The notes under the pieces are model-generated. The model ran no database searches. It was not told the origin of the DNA and saw only the letters and a program-made list of their open reading frames with translations. DNA of 64,000 bases from Oscillibacter sp. (lineage in GTDB: Bacteria; Bacillota; Clostridia; Oscillospirales; Oscillospiraceae), in NCBI GenBank assembly GCA_022791875.1, contig JAAVZX010000002.1:1-64000 (forward strand), written 5' to 3'. The position numbers and the translations under genes are program-made. This document shows positions 47,938 to 56,864 of the stretch, in pieces (positions within the stretch are counted from its first letter, which is position 1; each line of letters opens with the position of its first letter).

Positions 47938-49485
47938 TTAATTGTCCCGGACGCCAAATTTGTTGGCTTCCATCTCGGCTTTTTCAACATCTGTCATTCT
48001 GCCGGACGCGGCTCTGCGCTTCGCCCTGGCATCGCGGATAAAGGGCCATACAAGAGAGGCAAACGCGATCAGCAGCAGGGCGCAGGATACTGGCCGCTGG
48101 AAGAAGATAAGAAACCCGTTTTTGGAATATGTCATTCCCTGCCGCATGTATTCCTCCATCATAGGCCCCAGAATATAGCCCAGGATAAAGGGCGACATGG
48201 ACGCATGGCCGTAGATCATAAAAATTCCGACCAGGGTCATGATTGCGGTAAAATAGATGCTGGAAATCGAAAAGGTATCCGTATAGGACCCTACCAGGCA
48301 CATCGTAAAAATGGCGGGGTACAGGTAGTGAATCGGTACGCGAAGGATGTAGGGAAAAGTGCGGATTCCTCCTAATTCCAGTACGAAGGTAATGATATTG
48401 CCTGCCAGCAGCACCGCGTAAAATAAGTAGACCAGATCGGTGTTGGTATTCAGCAGCATGGGGCCGGATTGGATTCCCTGAATAATCAGGCAGCTCAGCA
48501 GAATGGCGCAGGAGGTGTCCCCCGGGATTCCCAAAGCAATGGTGGGGATGATAGCGCCTCCGATGGAGGCGTTGTTGGCTATCTCAGAGGCGATAATGCC
48601 TTCATCGCAGCCTGTACCGAACTTCTCTGGATGCTCACTGGAGGATTTCGCCATCGCGTAGGACACGATGTTGGACAGGCCACCGCCCATGCCGGGAAGA
48701 AAGCCAATCCATAAGCCGATTAAAAACGATTTTATGATGAGCTTCCAATGTGTAAAATACTCTTTCAAGGGAATGCCTACGCCCTTGATTTTTCCCGTAT
48801 CCAGTTCCTTATCAAACACAACGCCGTCAGAGAAGGACTCCAGCAGGCCGGCAATCGCAAACACGCCCAGCATCAGCGCCAGCATGGGGAATCCGCCCAG
48901 AAGGGTCTTCGTTCCAAACGTAAAACGCTTGGCTCCGTCAACGGGGGCGATGCCCACCATTGCCAGCATAATGCCCATACAGGCGGAGATCAGGCCGGTA
49001 AACATCTCTCCCTTTGAGATTGTTATCACCAGCAGGATAGCGGCAGTACACAGCGCGAAATACTCCCAGGGCCCTAAAAGCACAGCGATTTTGGCAATTG
49101 GCGCCGTCAGGACCATCGCAACAAGGAGACTGCCAATGGTGGCAAGAAAGCTGGAGAAAATGCCGATTCCCAGCGCCCGGGAGGCGCGGCCGCTTTTGGC
49201 CATGGGATAGCCGTCAAAGCATGTGGCAATATTGGCCGGACTGCCAGGCACGTTTAACAGAGTAGACGCGATCAGACCGCCGGAGCAGCCGCCCACATAA
49301 ATACCGCCCATGAAGGCAATTGCGCCTGAGGGTTCCATAGCAAAGGTCAGCGGCAGAAACAGGGCCATGGCGGTGGTAGCGTTTAACCCTGGGATAGCGC
49401 CGAAGATAATGCCTATAGGGACGCCGATAAACATGAGAAAGAAATTGATGGGGGCAAACAGGTTTCCCAGAACCGTCCATATCAT
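47938..49485 (-). CDS. tctA: Tripartite tricarboxylate transporter permease, TctA family
   Basis: PIGIIFGAIPGLNATTAMALFLPLTF...GGIYVGGCSGGLIASTLLNVPGSPANIATCFDGYPMAKSG; GFLPGMGGGLSNIVSYAMAK. Confidence 0.93.
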   Translation of the reverse strand: MIWTVLGNLFAPINFFLMFIGVPIGIIFGAIPGLNATTAMALFLPLTFAMEPSGAIAFMGGIYVGGCSGGLIASTLLNVPGSPANIATCFDGYPMAKSGRASRALGIGIFSSFLATIGSLLVAMVLTAPIAKIAVLLGPWEYFALCTAAILLVITISKGEMFTGLISACMGIMLAMVGIAPVDGAKRFTFGTKTLLGGFPMLALMLGVFAIAGLLESFSDGVVFDKELDTGKIKGVGIPLKEYFTHWKLIIKSFLIGLWIGFLPGMGGGLSNIVSYAMAKSSSEHPEKFGTGCDEGIIASEIANNASIGGAIIPTIALGIPGDTSCAILLSCLIIQGIQSGPMLLNTNTDLVYLFYAVLLAGNIITFVLELGGIRTFPYILRVPIHYLYPAIFTMCLVGSYTDTFSISSIYFTAIMTLVGIFMIYGHASMSPFILGYILGPMMEEYMRQGMTYSKNGFLIFFQRPVSCALLLIAFASLVWPFIRDARAKRRAASGRMTDVEKAEMEANKFGVRDN

Positions 49486-49503
49486 ACAGAAGTCACCTGC
49501 CTT

Positions 49504-49992
49504 TCAGAATAGCTTCCAGAGCTCGCCGCCGGGCAAATAGATTTTCATTATGTTGTGGAACACCACATAGATAACCGCTGTCACAGCAGCAGAGAACAGT
49601 ACGACTCTGTACCATTTGAGGTGGTGGTTTCGCTTCATCAGAAGCACCAGAATAGCCAATTCCATAAAGGTGGCAGGCAGAAAACCGATCCATTTGAACG
49701 CAATGGAATATACGCCGACAGCAATTAAAATGCAGGCTACGCGCAGGCGCATTCTATGTCCGCCGAAGAAGGGCTTTGTATCCGGCTCATTGGAGCGGAT
49801 GAACTTTCCCACAGCAGAAATACCCATGATGATACAGAGAATGTACGGAAATAGTTTAGAGCCGGGGTCGCTGCCGCCGACATTTCCAAAAAGCGCTTTG
49901 ATCTTGCTGGTTTGATACACCATAAAAATGCTGAAAATCAAGATGCAGATACTGAATATCCGGTCCTGATTCATTACAAATTTTTTCTTCAT
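49504..49992 (-). CDS. tctB: Tripartite tricarboxylate transporter TctB family protein
   Basis: Four predicted TM helices, position between tctA and tctC. Confidence 0.8.
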   Translation of the reverse strand: MKKKFVMNQDRIFSICILIFSIFMVYQTSKIKALFGNVGGSDPGSKLFPYILCIIMGISAVGKFIRSNEPDTKPFFGGHRMRLRVACILIAVGVYSIAFKWIGFLPATFMELAILVLLMKRNHHLKWYRVVLFSAAVTAVIYVVFHNIMKIYLPGGELWKLF

Positions 49993-50081
49993 ATTTTCCG
50001 TTCTCCAAAGGGGGACATTGAGGGAGGAGGGGACGCCTCCTCCCTCGCGTCTGACTGATTCGGGTGTGAAAAAGTGCTGAA

Positions 50082-51140
50082 TTAGCGGGTGGCCAGGCCG
50101 GCAATCTGACAGGCATCCAGAATCTGCTCGCTGTATTCCTGGAGATGAGCCTGCACCGCTTTGCAGTCGCCAATAGAGGTCAAGGGCATATTCAGCTTTA
50201 AAAGGGCCTCCTGGACATCGGGACTCTCCAGGGAAGCGCTGAACAGCTCGTTAATGCGGTTCATATCAGCCTCGGATGTGCCGGCGGGAACATAAACCAC
50301 CAACGGCAGATTCACCAGATAATCATAGCCCGCTTCCTCCAGGGTTTCCACCTGCTGAAGCTTTTCGGTCATGCTGTCGTCGCGGCCATGGACTGTGCTG
50401 ATGACTTTAATACTGTCGTCAGCCAGATAGTTTTGGGTGGTGGTGCCATTGATAATAGTGATATCCAGATTGTGCCCCATAATCAGGGGAACTCGGTCGG
50501 CGTCCGTACCGGTGGCCACATAGGTCCACTCAATCCCCAGCTGGGACGCCAGCTGAATGCCCATCAGATGGGCCAGGTCGCCCAGGCAGGCGCCGAAGTT
50601 CAGCTCGCCGGGATGCTCTTCCGCGTATGCCTTTACATCTGCGATGCTGTTGAAGGGAGAATCGGTGGGGACGATTACGCAGTAAGAACCGGCAATAGAA
50701 GAGGCCCAAATTGGAATCAGATCCTCAAACGGCTTTTCATCAATCAAGCCGATGTCATAGTTCATGAAAAGGGTCCCGTTAAAGTACAATATCTTATTGA
50801 GGGGATTTGTGCCGGCGTCCGCCGCCTCTGCAATCGCCACAGCGCCGCTGCCGTCGATATTATTAACGACGGCAAAATCTCCGTACTGGCTGATGTCCGT
50901 CAGCATTGCCCGAAGACTCAGGTCCGTGCCGCCGCCGGGAGAGGCGGGAACCAGAATTTCCACGCTGCCGTTCGGCCAATCGCTGGTTTCCGCGCCGCCT
51001 ATGCTGCCGGTGTCTCCGCCGCTGGAGGCCGGAGGTGTGGACGGGGTGGAAGTTCCCGGCTGGGAACTGTCGCCGCCGCAGGCGGCCAGGGAAAGAGCCA
51101 TTGCAAGAATCAGGAACAGCGCAAAAAACTTCTTTTTCAT
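50082..51140 (-). CDS. tctC: Tripartite tricarboxylate transporter substrate-binding lipoprotein (TctC/Bug family)
   Basis: Lipobox LSLAACGG; WPNGSVEILVPASPGGGTDLSLRAML (Bug/TctC motif). Confidence 0.92.
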   Translation of the reverse strand: MKKKFFALFLILAMALSLAACGGDSSQPGTSTPSTPPASSGGDTGSIGGAETSDWPNGSVEILVPASPGGGTDLSLRAMLTDISQYGDFAVVNNIDGSGAVAIAEAADAGTNPLNKILYFNGTLFMNYDIGLIDEKPFEDLIPIWASSIAGSYCVIVPTDSPFNSIADVKAYAEEHPGELNFGACLGDLAHLMGIQLASQLGIEWTYVATGTDADRVPLIMGHNLDITIINGTTTQNYLADDSIKVISTVHGRDDSMTEKLQQVETLEEAGYDYLVNLPLVVYVPAGTSEADMNRINELFSASLESPDVQEALLKLNMPLTSIGDCKAVQAHLQEYSEQILDACQIAGLATR

Positions 51141-51268
51141 TGTGGTTTCTCCTCTCGCACTTTAAAATTACAGGTACCGCAAATCATTTTGTTATCTTTG
51201 CACGATTTTAACGGACCTGCTGCCTGAAATTATATGCTGTCCGCAAAAAATGTAAATAATCAGAAAAA

Positions 51269-51318
51269 TAGTGCATGAATGAATTCGTGGAAAAATCCAA
51301 AAATTCATTCACGCACTA
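51269..51318 (-). terminator. Intrinsic terminator between the DctP-like gene and tctC
   Basis: Inverted repeat TAGTGC-TGAATGAATT...AATTCATTCA-GCACTA with a T-tract on the minus strand. Confidence 0.7.
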
Positions 51319-51343
51319 AAAAAATGTTCACAGGGATTACAGT

Positions 51344-52372
51344 TTACAGCGATTCAAAGTATTCCAGGAACTGCTGCTGCATCTGACTCGTTACAACAGA
51401 CAGATCCTGCGGCGGAAGCTCGGAAAATTCAATGCCTATCTTTGCAAATTCCCGTTCCCAGGCGTTGCTGAGGCTTCCGTACAGCATCTGCGCATAAATT
51501 GAGACCGCTTCCATGGAACTGACCAGCGTACCATATTGTTCTTCTGTCAGCAGATCCCGGGTGTGCTGGTTCACCAGAATCGATGTGGCGGAATAACTGT
51601 GCCGCAGCTTCAGGCAGTACGGCGTATATTTGTACAGCTCCGTTTGCATCACTTCTGTGAGGGAGAGGTCATAGGTGTCGATTGCCCCGATTTTCAGATT
51701 GGGCAGTACATTGTCAACAGCAGTATCAATGGTAGAATTTACGATTCCATCAAAGGCGCGGATATAGGAGTCGACCGGGGAGACGCAGAGATTAACCGTG
51801 TGCAGGTCTTCCAGATTATAAATTGGCTTCGTAGACCAGATATAACGCAGGCCGTTATAAAAATAGCCAAGATTATAGATGTTTTGCCGCTCTAATTTCC
51901 GGTAAATCTCCTGGGCGGCATCACTGCCAAGAAGTGCAAGGGTATCATCCAGATTCCTCACATTGAATGGCATCATGAAGGGAATGGCCGCGGATTCTTC
52001 CAGATAGGAGATATTTGCAGAAGAGATTGCGCACAGTTCCAGACGCTGGTTTTTCAGAGCATCCAAAAGCTGCCGCTCATTCCCCAGACTGCCGTTTTCA
52101 TAGAGCTGAATATAAATTTCCGGCCCCAGGTTTTGGTTGCAGAAATCGCAGAATTTTTCCAATATCTGTGACTGAAAGGAACCGGAGGTGTAGGGGGAGG
52201 CCATTTTTAATACGATTGCATCTGCATATTCGTCATGGGTGCTTTGGGAATCTCCTGAACCTGGGCTTTCCTTTTTTATGTGCTCAGAAACAATATAACT
52301 GCCAACAATCAGCACCGACAATACAAGAAAAACACCAATTCCGAAGTAAAAGATTATCTGACGTTTTCTCAT
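51344..52372 (-). CDS. Membrane-anchored TRAP-type (DctP-like) solute-binding protein
   Basis: N-terminal TM anchor; KMASPYTSGSFQSQILEKFCDFCNQNLG...NGSLGNERQLLDALKNQRLELCAISSANIS...PFMMPFNVRNLDD; overlaps the AraC gene by 4 bp. Confidence 0.8.
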   Translation of the reverse strand: MRKRQIIFYFGIGVFLVLSVLIVGSYIVSEHIKKESPGSGDSQSTHDEYADAIVLKMASPYTSGSFQSQILEKFCDFCNQNLGPEIYIQLYENGSLGNERQLLDALKNQRLELCAISSANISYLEESAAIPFMMPFNVRNLDDTLALLGSDAAQEIYRKLERQNIYNLGYFYNGLRYIWSTKPIYNLEDLHTVNLCVSPVDSYIRAFDGIVNSTIDTAVDNVLPNLKIGAIDTYDLSLTEVMQTELYKYTPYCLKLRHSYSATSILVNQHTRDLLTEEQYGTLVSSMEAVSIYAQMLYGSLSNAWEREFAKIGIEFSELPPQDLSVVTSQMQQQFLEYFESL

Positions 52373-54531
52373 AGCTTCGGGTCCTCCTCTTTTGGAAGCT
52401 GTCGGTATTGCTGCGGCGTCATGCCGGTCTGCTTTTTGAAAACCCGGTTAAAGTTCTGTACAGAGTTGAAGCCCACTTTATAACCGACGTCCCGAATTAA
52501 GGAGTCCGTCAGCTCTAAAAGGGACTTCGCTTTTTCCACGCGGTAACGGTTCAGATAGTCTACGAATCCTTCGCCCTGCCAGCGGGTGAAAAGCGTGCTT
52601 AAATACGCCTGATTCATCCCCAATTGCTCTGCAATCATATTGAGGGATAAGTTCCCGTTGGCGTATTCCGCGGCGACGATTTCCTGCATCCGTGAGACGG
52701 CCAGGCTCCCCTTTTTGCCCACCTGGTTGTCCAGCATATTTTTTATAATCTGCAAATATATCTGCCGCTGTTTCTGATTTCCGAAATCAGTCAAAAGCGT
52801 CTTTCCCGCGTCAACCAGCGTATCTATATTCACATTATGGTTGATAAAATATTCCTGAATCGCACTGCAAAAATGAGCGCAGACGATTTTTTTCTTGCCC
52901 TCTGGAAGGGGCTGTCCGTCTATTGTATCCGCAGCCTGTGCCAGTGCCTGCACCGCCGCGTAGGAACCATCCTCCTCCGCCAATTTCCAGCAGTGTGAAA
53001 TGGCGTCGTCAATCTGAGAATATTGGGGCAGTTCCGCGTCGTGTTCTGAATCGGAGATATAGGAATGCAGGTAATATAAATGCTTATTCAGCTGCTGTTC
53101 CAGCTTTTGGTGGGCCTGCCACAGGTCTTCCAGCCGTTGTATTTCACAGATATCTGTGACCTCATAATGCAGGTTGTTTTTTGCGGCAGCGTGGGAAATC
53201 AGATCGTCCAGCAGCTTTTCCACAGGGATATTCTCGCATGGCTGATACAGGAACAGGAAGTGCCCCAGCCGGGAAATTAGAATACATGCACCGCTGGAAA
53301 TGCTGGAAGAAGCGCTCTGCAAGGAAAAGAAAATGAGTTCTGACTCCACTGCGGTCAATTCCGAGAGGTCTTTTTTAAAAAAGTGGAACAAAAACAGGTG
53401 GAAGGGCTTTTCTTCGTACTGCCCTTTGAGCAGGTCCATTTTCTCTGAAACGCCTGGCTGATCTGCGCCTCCACTGCATAAAAGCTGTATACACATGTTT
53501 TCCAATATTTGTGGGGCATAGGATTTCAATATCGTTTCATATTGCCGGCCTGCTTTAATAACATCGTAGAGATACTGATATTCGTCGTCGGCAAGCTCTT
53601 CTGTGCTGTCCTTTTCGCGCACATTTTTTACCAGATTTCCAAAGGGGGTGTACACAAATTTTGTCATAATAGACGCGCAGAATACAGCAACAATCAGAAT
53701 CTGTATGAAGATGGGGACCATTTGAACAAGCGCGAGAATTGTTTTTCTGATATAGATAAGCGGAGGATATGTGCATTGCAGGCGGAGGTGAAAGAGGGGG
53801 AGTTCCCGGCTTTGAAAGCGGGTGTTGTTTGCGTCCCAATTTGGCATTGCATAGAGCAGCGTTTCTTCGGAAAATACTGCAAGGTATTCATGTTCTAAAG
53901 GGATTGAGTCGGTATTGTCTGAAAACAGATCCGGTGATATTTCAGCCATCAATAGACCTAGGATGTGGGTTTCAGAGTAGAAAAAGTTGCAGATATAGAA
54001 ATAGCGGTCCTCGATCTCCTGAATGGAAAGCCAATATACCTGATCTTTTCGATAAGGAATCTGCCGCTGGGCCAGATAGGTTTTCAGCAGCTCCTGGTCG
54101 GGGTAGGCGCTCAAAGCCGTTATGCCATATTTTTCTGAATACACGACTGGGCTGTCGTAGGGATATAAAACAATATCTTCCAGATAGGAAGTCTGTTCAA
54201 TTTGCCTTTGCAGTGTGGACATACATGCAAATAAGCTGTCATATTCCATATTTTGAGGGTTCATAACACGCTGAACAATTGCGTCATCCGCTATCAGGTT
54301 TAAAAGAGCGTTGCGGATAAGCGACAGATCTTCACTTAACATCCGGTCATAGGTCTCCAGCTTTATGCTATAGGCGGTTTCAATTTCCTGGTGGTTTTTT
54401 TGCGCCACATTTACTGAAAAAATCAAAAAGAAAATCCCGGTAATAAAGAAAAAGCCCATTAAGAGTTTTTTAAGAATGTGGCAAAACGTAGAGGAAACCT
54501 TGGAGCGCGTCTGAAGAAAACGGAAAAACAA
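52369..54531 (-). CDS. Transmembrane sensor/AraC-family transcriptional regulator
   Basis: Two TM helices flanking an extracytoplasmic domain, C-terminal AraC HTH (LNMIAEQLGMNQAYLSTLFTRWQGEGFVDYLNRYRVEKAKSLLELTDSLIRDVGYKVGFNSVQNFNRVFKKQTGMTPQQYRQL). TTG 54531 with AGAGGAG 6 nt upstream is the likely start; the ORF opens at 54630. Confidence 0.88.
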   Translation of the reverse strand: MFFRFLQTRSKVSSTFCHILKKLLMGFFFITGIFFLIFSVNVAQKNHQEIETAYSIKLETYDRMLSEDLSLIRNALLNLIADDAIVQRVMNPQNMEYDSLFACMSTLQRQIEQTSYLEDIVLYPYDSPVVYSEKYGITALSAYPDQELLKTYLAQRQIPYRKDQVYWLSIQEIEDRYFYICNFFYSETHILGLLMAEISPDLFSDNTDSIPLEHEYLAVFSEETLLYAMPNWDANNTRFQSRELPLFHLRLQCTYPPLIYIRKTILALVQMVPIFIQILIVAVFCASIMTKFVYTPFGNLVKNVREKDSTEELADDEYQYLYDVIKAGRQYETILKSYAPQILENMCIQLLCSGGADQPGVSEKMDLLKGQYEEKPFHLFLFHFFKKDLSELTAVESELIFFSLQSASSSISSGACILISRLGHFLFLYQPCENIPVEKLLDDLISHAAAKNNLHYEVTDICEIQRLEDLWQAHQKLEQQLNKHLYYLHSYISDSEHDAELPQYSQIDDAISHCWKLAEEDGSYAAVQALAQAADTIDGQPLPEGKKKIVCAHFCSAIQEYFINHNVNIDTLVDAGKTLLTDFGNQKQRQIYLQIIKNMLDNQVGKKGSLAVSRMQEIVAAEYANGNLSLNMIAEQLGMNQAYLSTLFTRWQGEGFVDYLNRYRVEKAKSLLELTDSLIRDVGYKVGFNSVQNFNRVFKKQTGMTPQQYRQLPKEEDPKL

Positions 54532-54719
54532 GCTGAACTCCTCTTCTCTGCAAAGTGGATTCTGGCGTTTAGATGTTGTTAGAATGTTATGCGATATTGT
54601 TAGGATAACATAGATAAAAGGACATCGCAAGAGTAAAATTGTTCAGCAAGAGTGGGGGCATACCTTTTACGCCTCAGTGGGAGGCTGCCTGGAGTGTACC
54701 ATCCACATAGACAGAGAGC

Positions 54720-54756
54720 GGCCCCCGCGGGTGATAGATTCACCTGCGGGGCCTTT
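54720..54756. terminator. Terminator-like hairpin
   Basis: GGCCCCCGCGGGTG-atagatt-CACCTGCGGGGCC-TTT. Confidence 0.65.
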
Positions 54757-54828
54757 CATATTTGATTATGGCAGATGCTTTTCGTTGGACCGGGGAATTT
54801 ACCAGCCATCCGCACAAAAGCCGCCCCA

Positions 54829-55404
54829 TCACTCCCTCTGCTCCCACCGCAATTCCTCCCTGGCCCGCTCCACCGCCTCAAAATCCGGCGGGTCCAGCCG
54901 CTCCGCGACCCGTCCCTCCGTCACGGTAAAAATCCTGGAAAACCCCTCCGCCGGATTGGGGAACTCGAAAATATCCCGAATCTCCCTCAGAATGCTCCGG
55001 CAGGCCCCCTCCGCGCTGTCGGGATTGCGCTGCCTGCAATTCCGCAGCAGCTCTTCCTCCGTGGGCTGCATCACGTAGACCTCCACGGGGGTGTCCGACA
55101 CCGCGCGGATAGCGTCGAGGTACGGAATCCGGCGCAGCGCCCTGAAAAAGGTCTGCTCCGCCACCACGTCCCGCCCCTGGCGGACCAGGGCCACGATGTC
55201 CTCTTTCAGCAGCCGGTTGGCCTGGTGCGTCTCCTGGTACAGCTCGGGGAAGGAGGCGTACCGGCCCTGCCGGCGCCGCCGCTCCTCCGCCAGGCGCTTC
55301 TGGTAGTCGTACACATTCAGAAGCGCGTACTGCCCGCCGCTGAAGGTCCGGGAGATGAAATAGCTCTTCCCCGTGTAGTTCGCGCCGATCACAAAGATGA
55401 CCAT
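54829..55404 (-). CDS. P-loop kinase-like protein (zeta-toxin/AAA-like)
   Basis: MVIFVIGANYTGKSYFISRTF Walker A (GxxxxGKS); small (191 aa), no HTH. Confidence 0.6.
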   Translation of the reverse strand: MVIFVIGANYTGKSYFISRTFSGGQYALLNVYDYQKRLAEERRRRQGRYASFPELYQETHQANRLLKEDIVALVRQGRDVVAEQTFFRALRRIPYLDAIRAVSDTPVEVYVMQPTEEELLRNCRQRNPDSAEGACRSILREIRDIFEFPNPAEGFSRIFTVTEGRVAERLDPPDFEAVERAREELRWEQRE

Positions 55405-55419
55405 ATACGCCCCTTTCCC

Positions 55420-55830
55420 TTATTTCGACGGAATTTCAGACACATAGCGGATGATCAGGTCCGGCGCGTCCTGGGGCTCGAACCACTCGGGATGCTGGGG
55501 GATCGCTTTCCAGATAGCCTCCTTGTCCGGGCTGAAAAGGTTCAGGAATTCCCGGGGGTAGCGGCCCTTCCGGTCCTCGCAGATGAAGCTGTACTCGTGG
55601 TCGAAGTGCTCCACCAGGATATGGAGGCCCGTGTCGTCGTAGAACTGCTGGAGGGTGTTCTGGTCCAGGGCGGCGGGGATTTTCATCAGGAGGTCCCGCA
55701 CGCCCTTCACGTCCCTGTTCTCCCGCAGCTCCAGGCTGTGGAGCCAGCGGCTGTCGTAGTGGGGACTCAGGTCCAGGTAGTCCTCCAGGGCTTTCAGGTT
55801 GTTGATCAGGATGCTTTTTGTAATGGTCAT
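55420..55830 (-). CDS. Hypothetical protein
   Basis: MTITKSILINNLKALEDYLDLSPHYDSRWLHSLELRENRDVKGVRDLLMKIP...; AAAGGGACAG upstream of ATG 55830. Confidence 0.65.
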   Translation of the reverse strand: MTITKSILINNLKALEDYLDLSPHYDSRWLHSLELRENRDVKGVRDLLMKIPAALDQNTLQQFYDDTGLHILVEHFDHEYSFICEDRKGRYPREFLNLFSPDKEAIWKAIPQHPEWFEPQDAPDLIIRYVSEIPSK

Positions 55831-55952
55831 AGATCTGTCCCTTTCTGTGTACTGAGTGGTTGTTTTGTTGGCAAGGTTCAGGTTTGATTGCAGTATAGCA
55901 CGCAGAAAGAGGAAATTTCTCCTCTTTTTCACGCGGGAGAAAAATTTTTGCT

Positions 55953-56864
55953 CTAAATATGCCGCAGGGCGTCCTTGACGCTTTCAAAGCGAAGCGCCGG
56001 ATCGGCCAGGCATTCCTGCATTCGTCTATACGCCTCCGGCTGCTCCAAGGCCAGTTTGAGCAGCTTCACCATGAACGTGCCCCTCCGGCGGATATTGGTA
56101 TTGATGGTTTCCACGCACTCGTCAAGCTGTTCCCGGTCCGCGGGAAACATCAGCTCCTTTGAATGGCCCTCGAAGAAGGGTCTGACCTCGTATTCTTCGC
56201 CCTTCACCTCTGTGTAATCCCATAGGAAAAAGAGGTTCACGTACTGCGTAAACACATCCTCCGACTCCGTCCCGAACCACTTGGCCCCGTTGGCTTTCAG
56301 CTCCATCAGGGAGAGGTCGAAGAAGTCGCCCAGGCGGGTGCCGCGGTAGCGGTTGAAGCGGGAGGGGACGAGGGTGAAGTTGCCAAGACAGCCTGTGTTG
56401 TGGGCCAGCGCACCCAACACCCGGTCCGCCTCTGCCTGGAAGCCCGTTTCCAGTCGGCTTTGACAGCGCCCGTAGGAGCGCCGGAAAGACGCTTCGCCCG
56501 TAAAGTGGTTGAACAAGCTGGCGAAGGAGTTCATGGTGTCGCCGCCGAGGCGGACGCCGGCATTTTCCAGAAGTCCGGCGGGCCAGAGGGCCGCATAGAT
56601 TTGGTCCGTCAGATCGCAGGTGCCGTTCCAGCTGTCGCAGTCAAAACGGAGGATGCGCTTGTTTAGATCGGCGTCCAGCGTTTTATAGAGATACCATTTT
56701 TCGATGCCCTCCGCGCGGTCCATCTCCGGCAGGCGGTCCAGCAGGGCCTGGTATTCCCAGTCCCCTTCATGCTTCCCAGCCCAGCTGCGGTAGTATGCGC
56801 CCATCAGATTCTTGAAATCATAGGCTTCCGGCTGCTCCATCTTCAAAAACTCCCTCAGCTCCAT
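55953..56864 (-). CDS. Hypothetical protein (DUF-type)
   Basis: 303-aa ORF translationally coupled (TAATG) to the WYL regulator gene. Confidence 0.7.
   Translation of the reverse strand: MELREFLKMEQPEAYDFKNLMGAYYRSWAGKHEGDWEYQALLDRLPEMDRAEGIEKWYLYKTLDADLNKRILRFDCDSWNGTCDLTDQIYAALWPAGLLENAGVRLGGDTMNSFASLFNHFTGEASFRRSYGRCQSRLETGFQAEADRVLGALAHNTGCLGNFTLVPSRFNRYRGTRLGDFFDLSLMELKANGAKWFGTESEDVFTQYVNLFFLWDYTEVKGEEYEVRPFFEGHSKELMFPADREQLDECVETINTNIRRRGTFMVKLLKLALEQPEAYRRMQECLADPALRFESVKDALRHI

Noticed and set aside
54829-55404. Zeta toxin of a toxin-antitoxin pair
   Set aside because: P-loop kinase-like fold is plausible but no epsilon-type antitoxin is adjacent; not called as TA.
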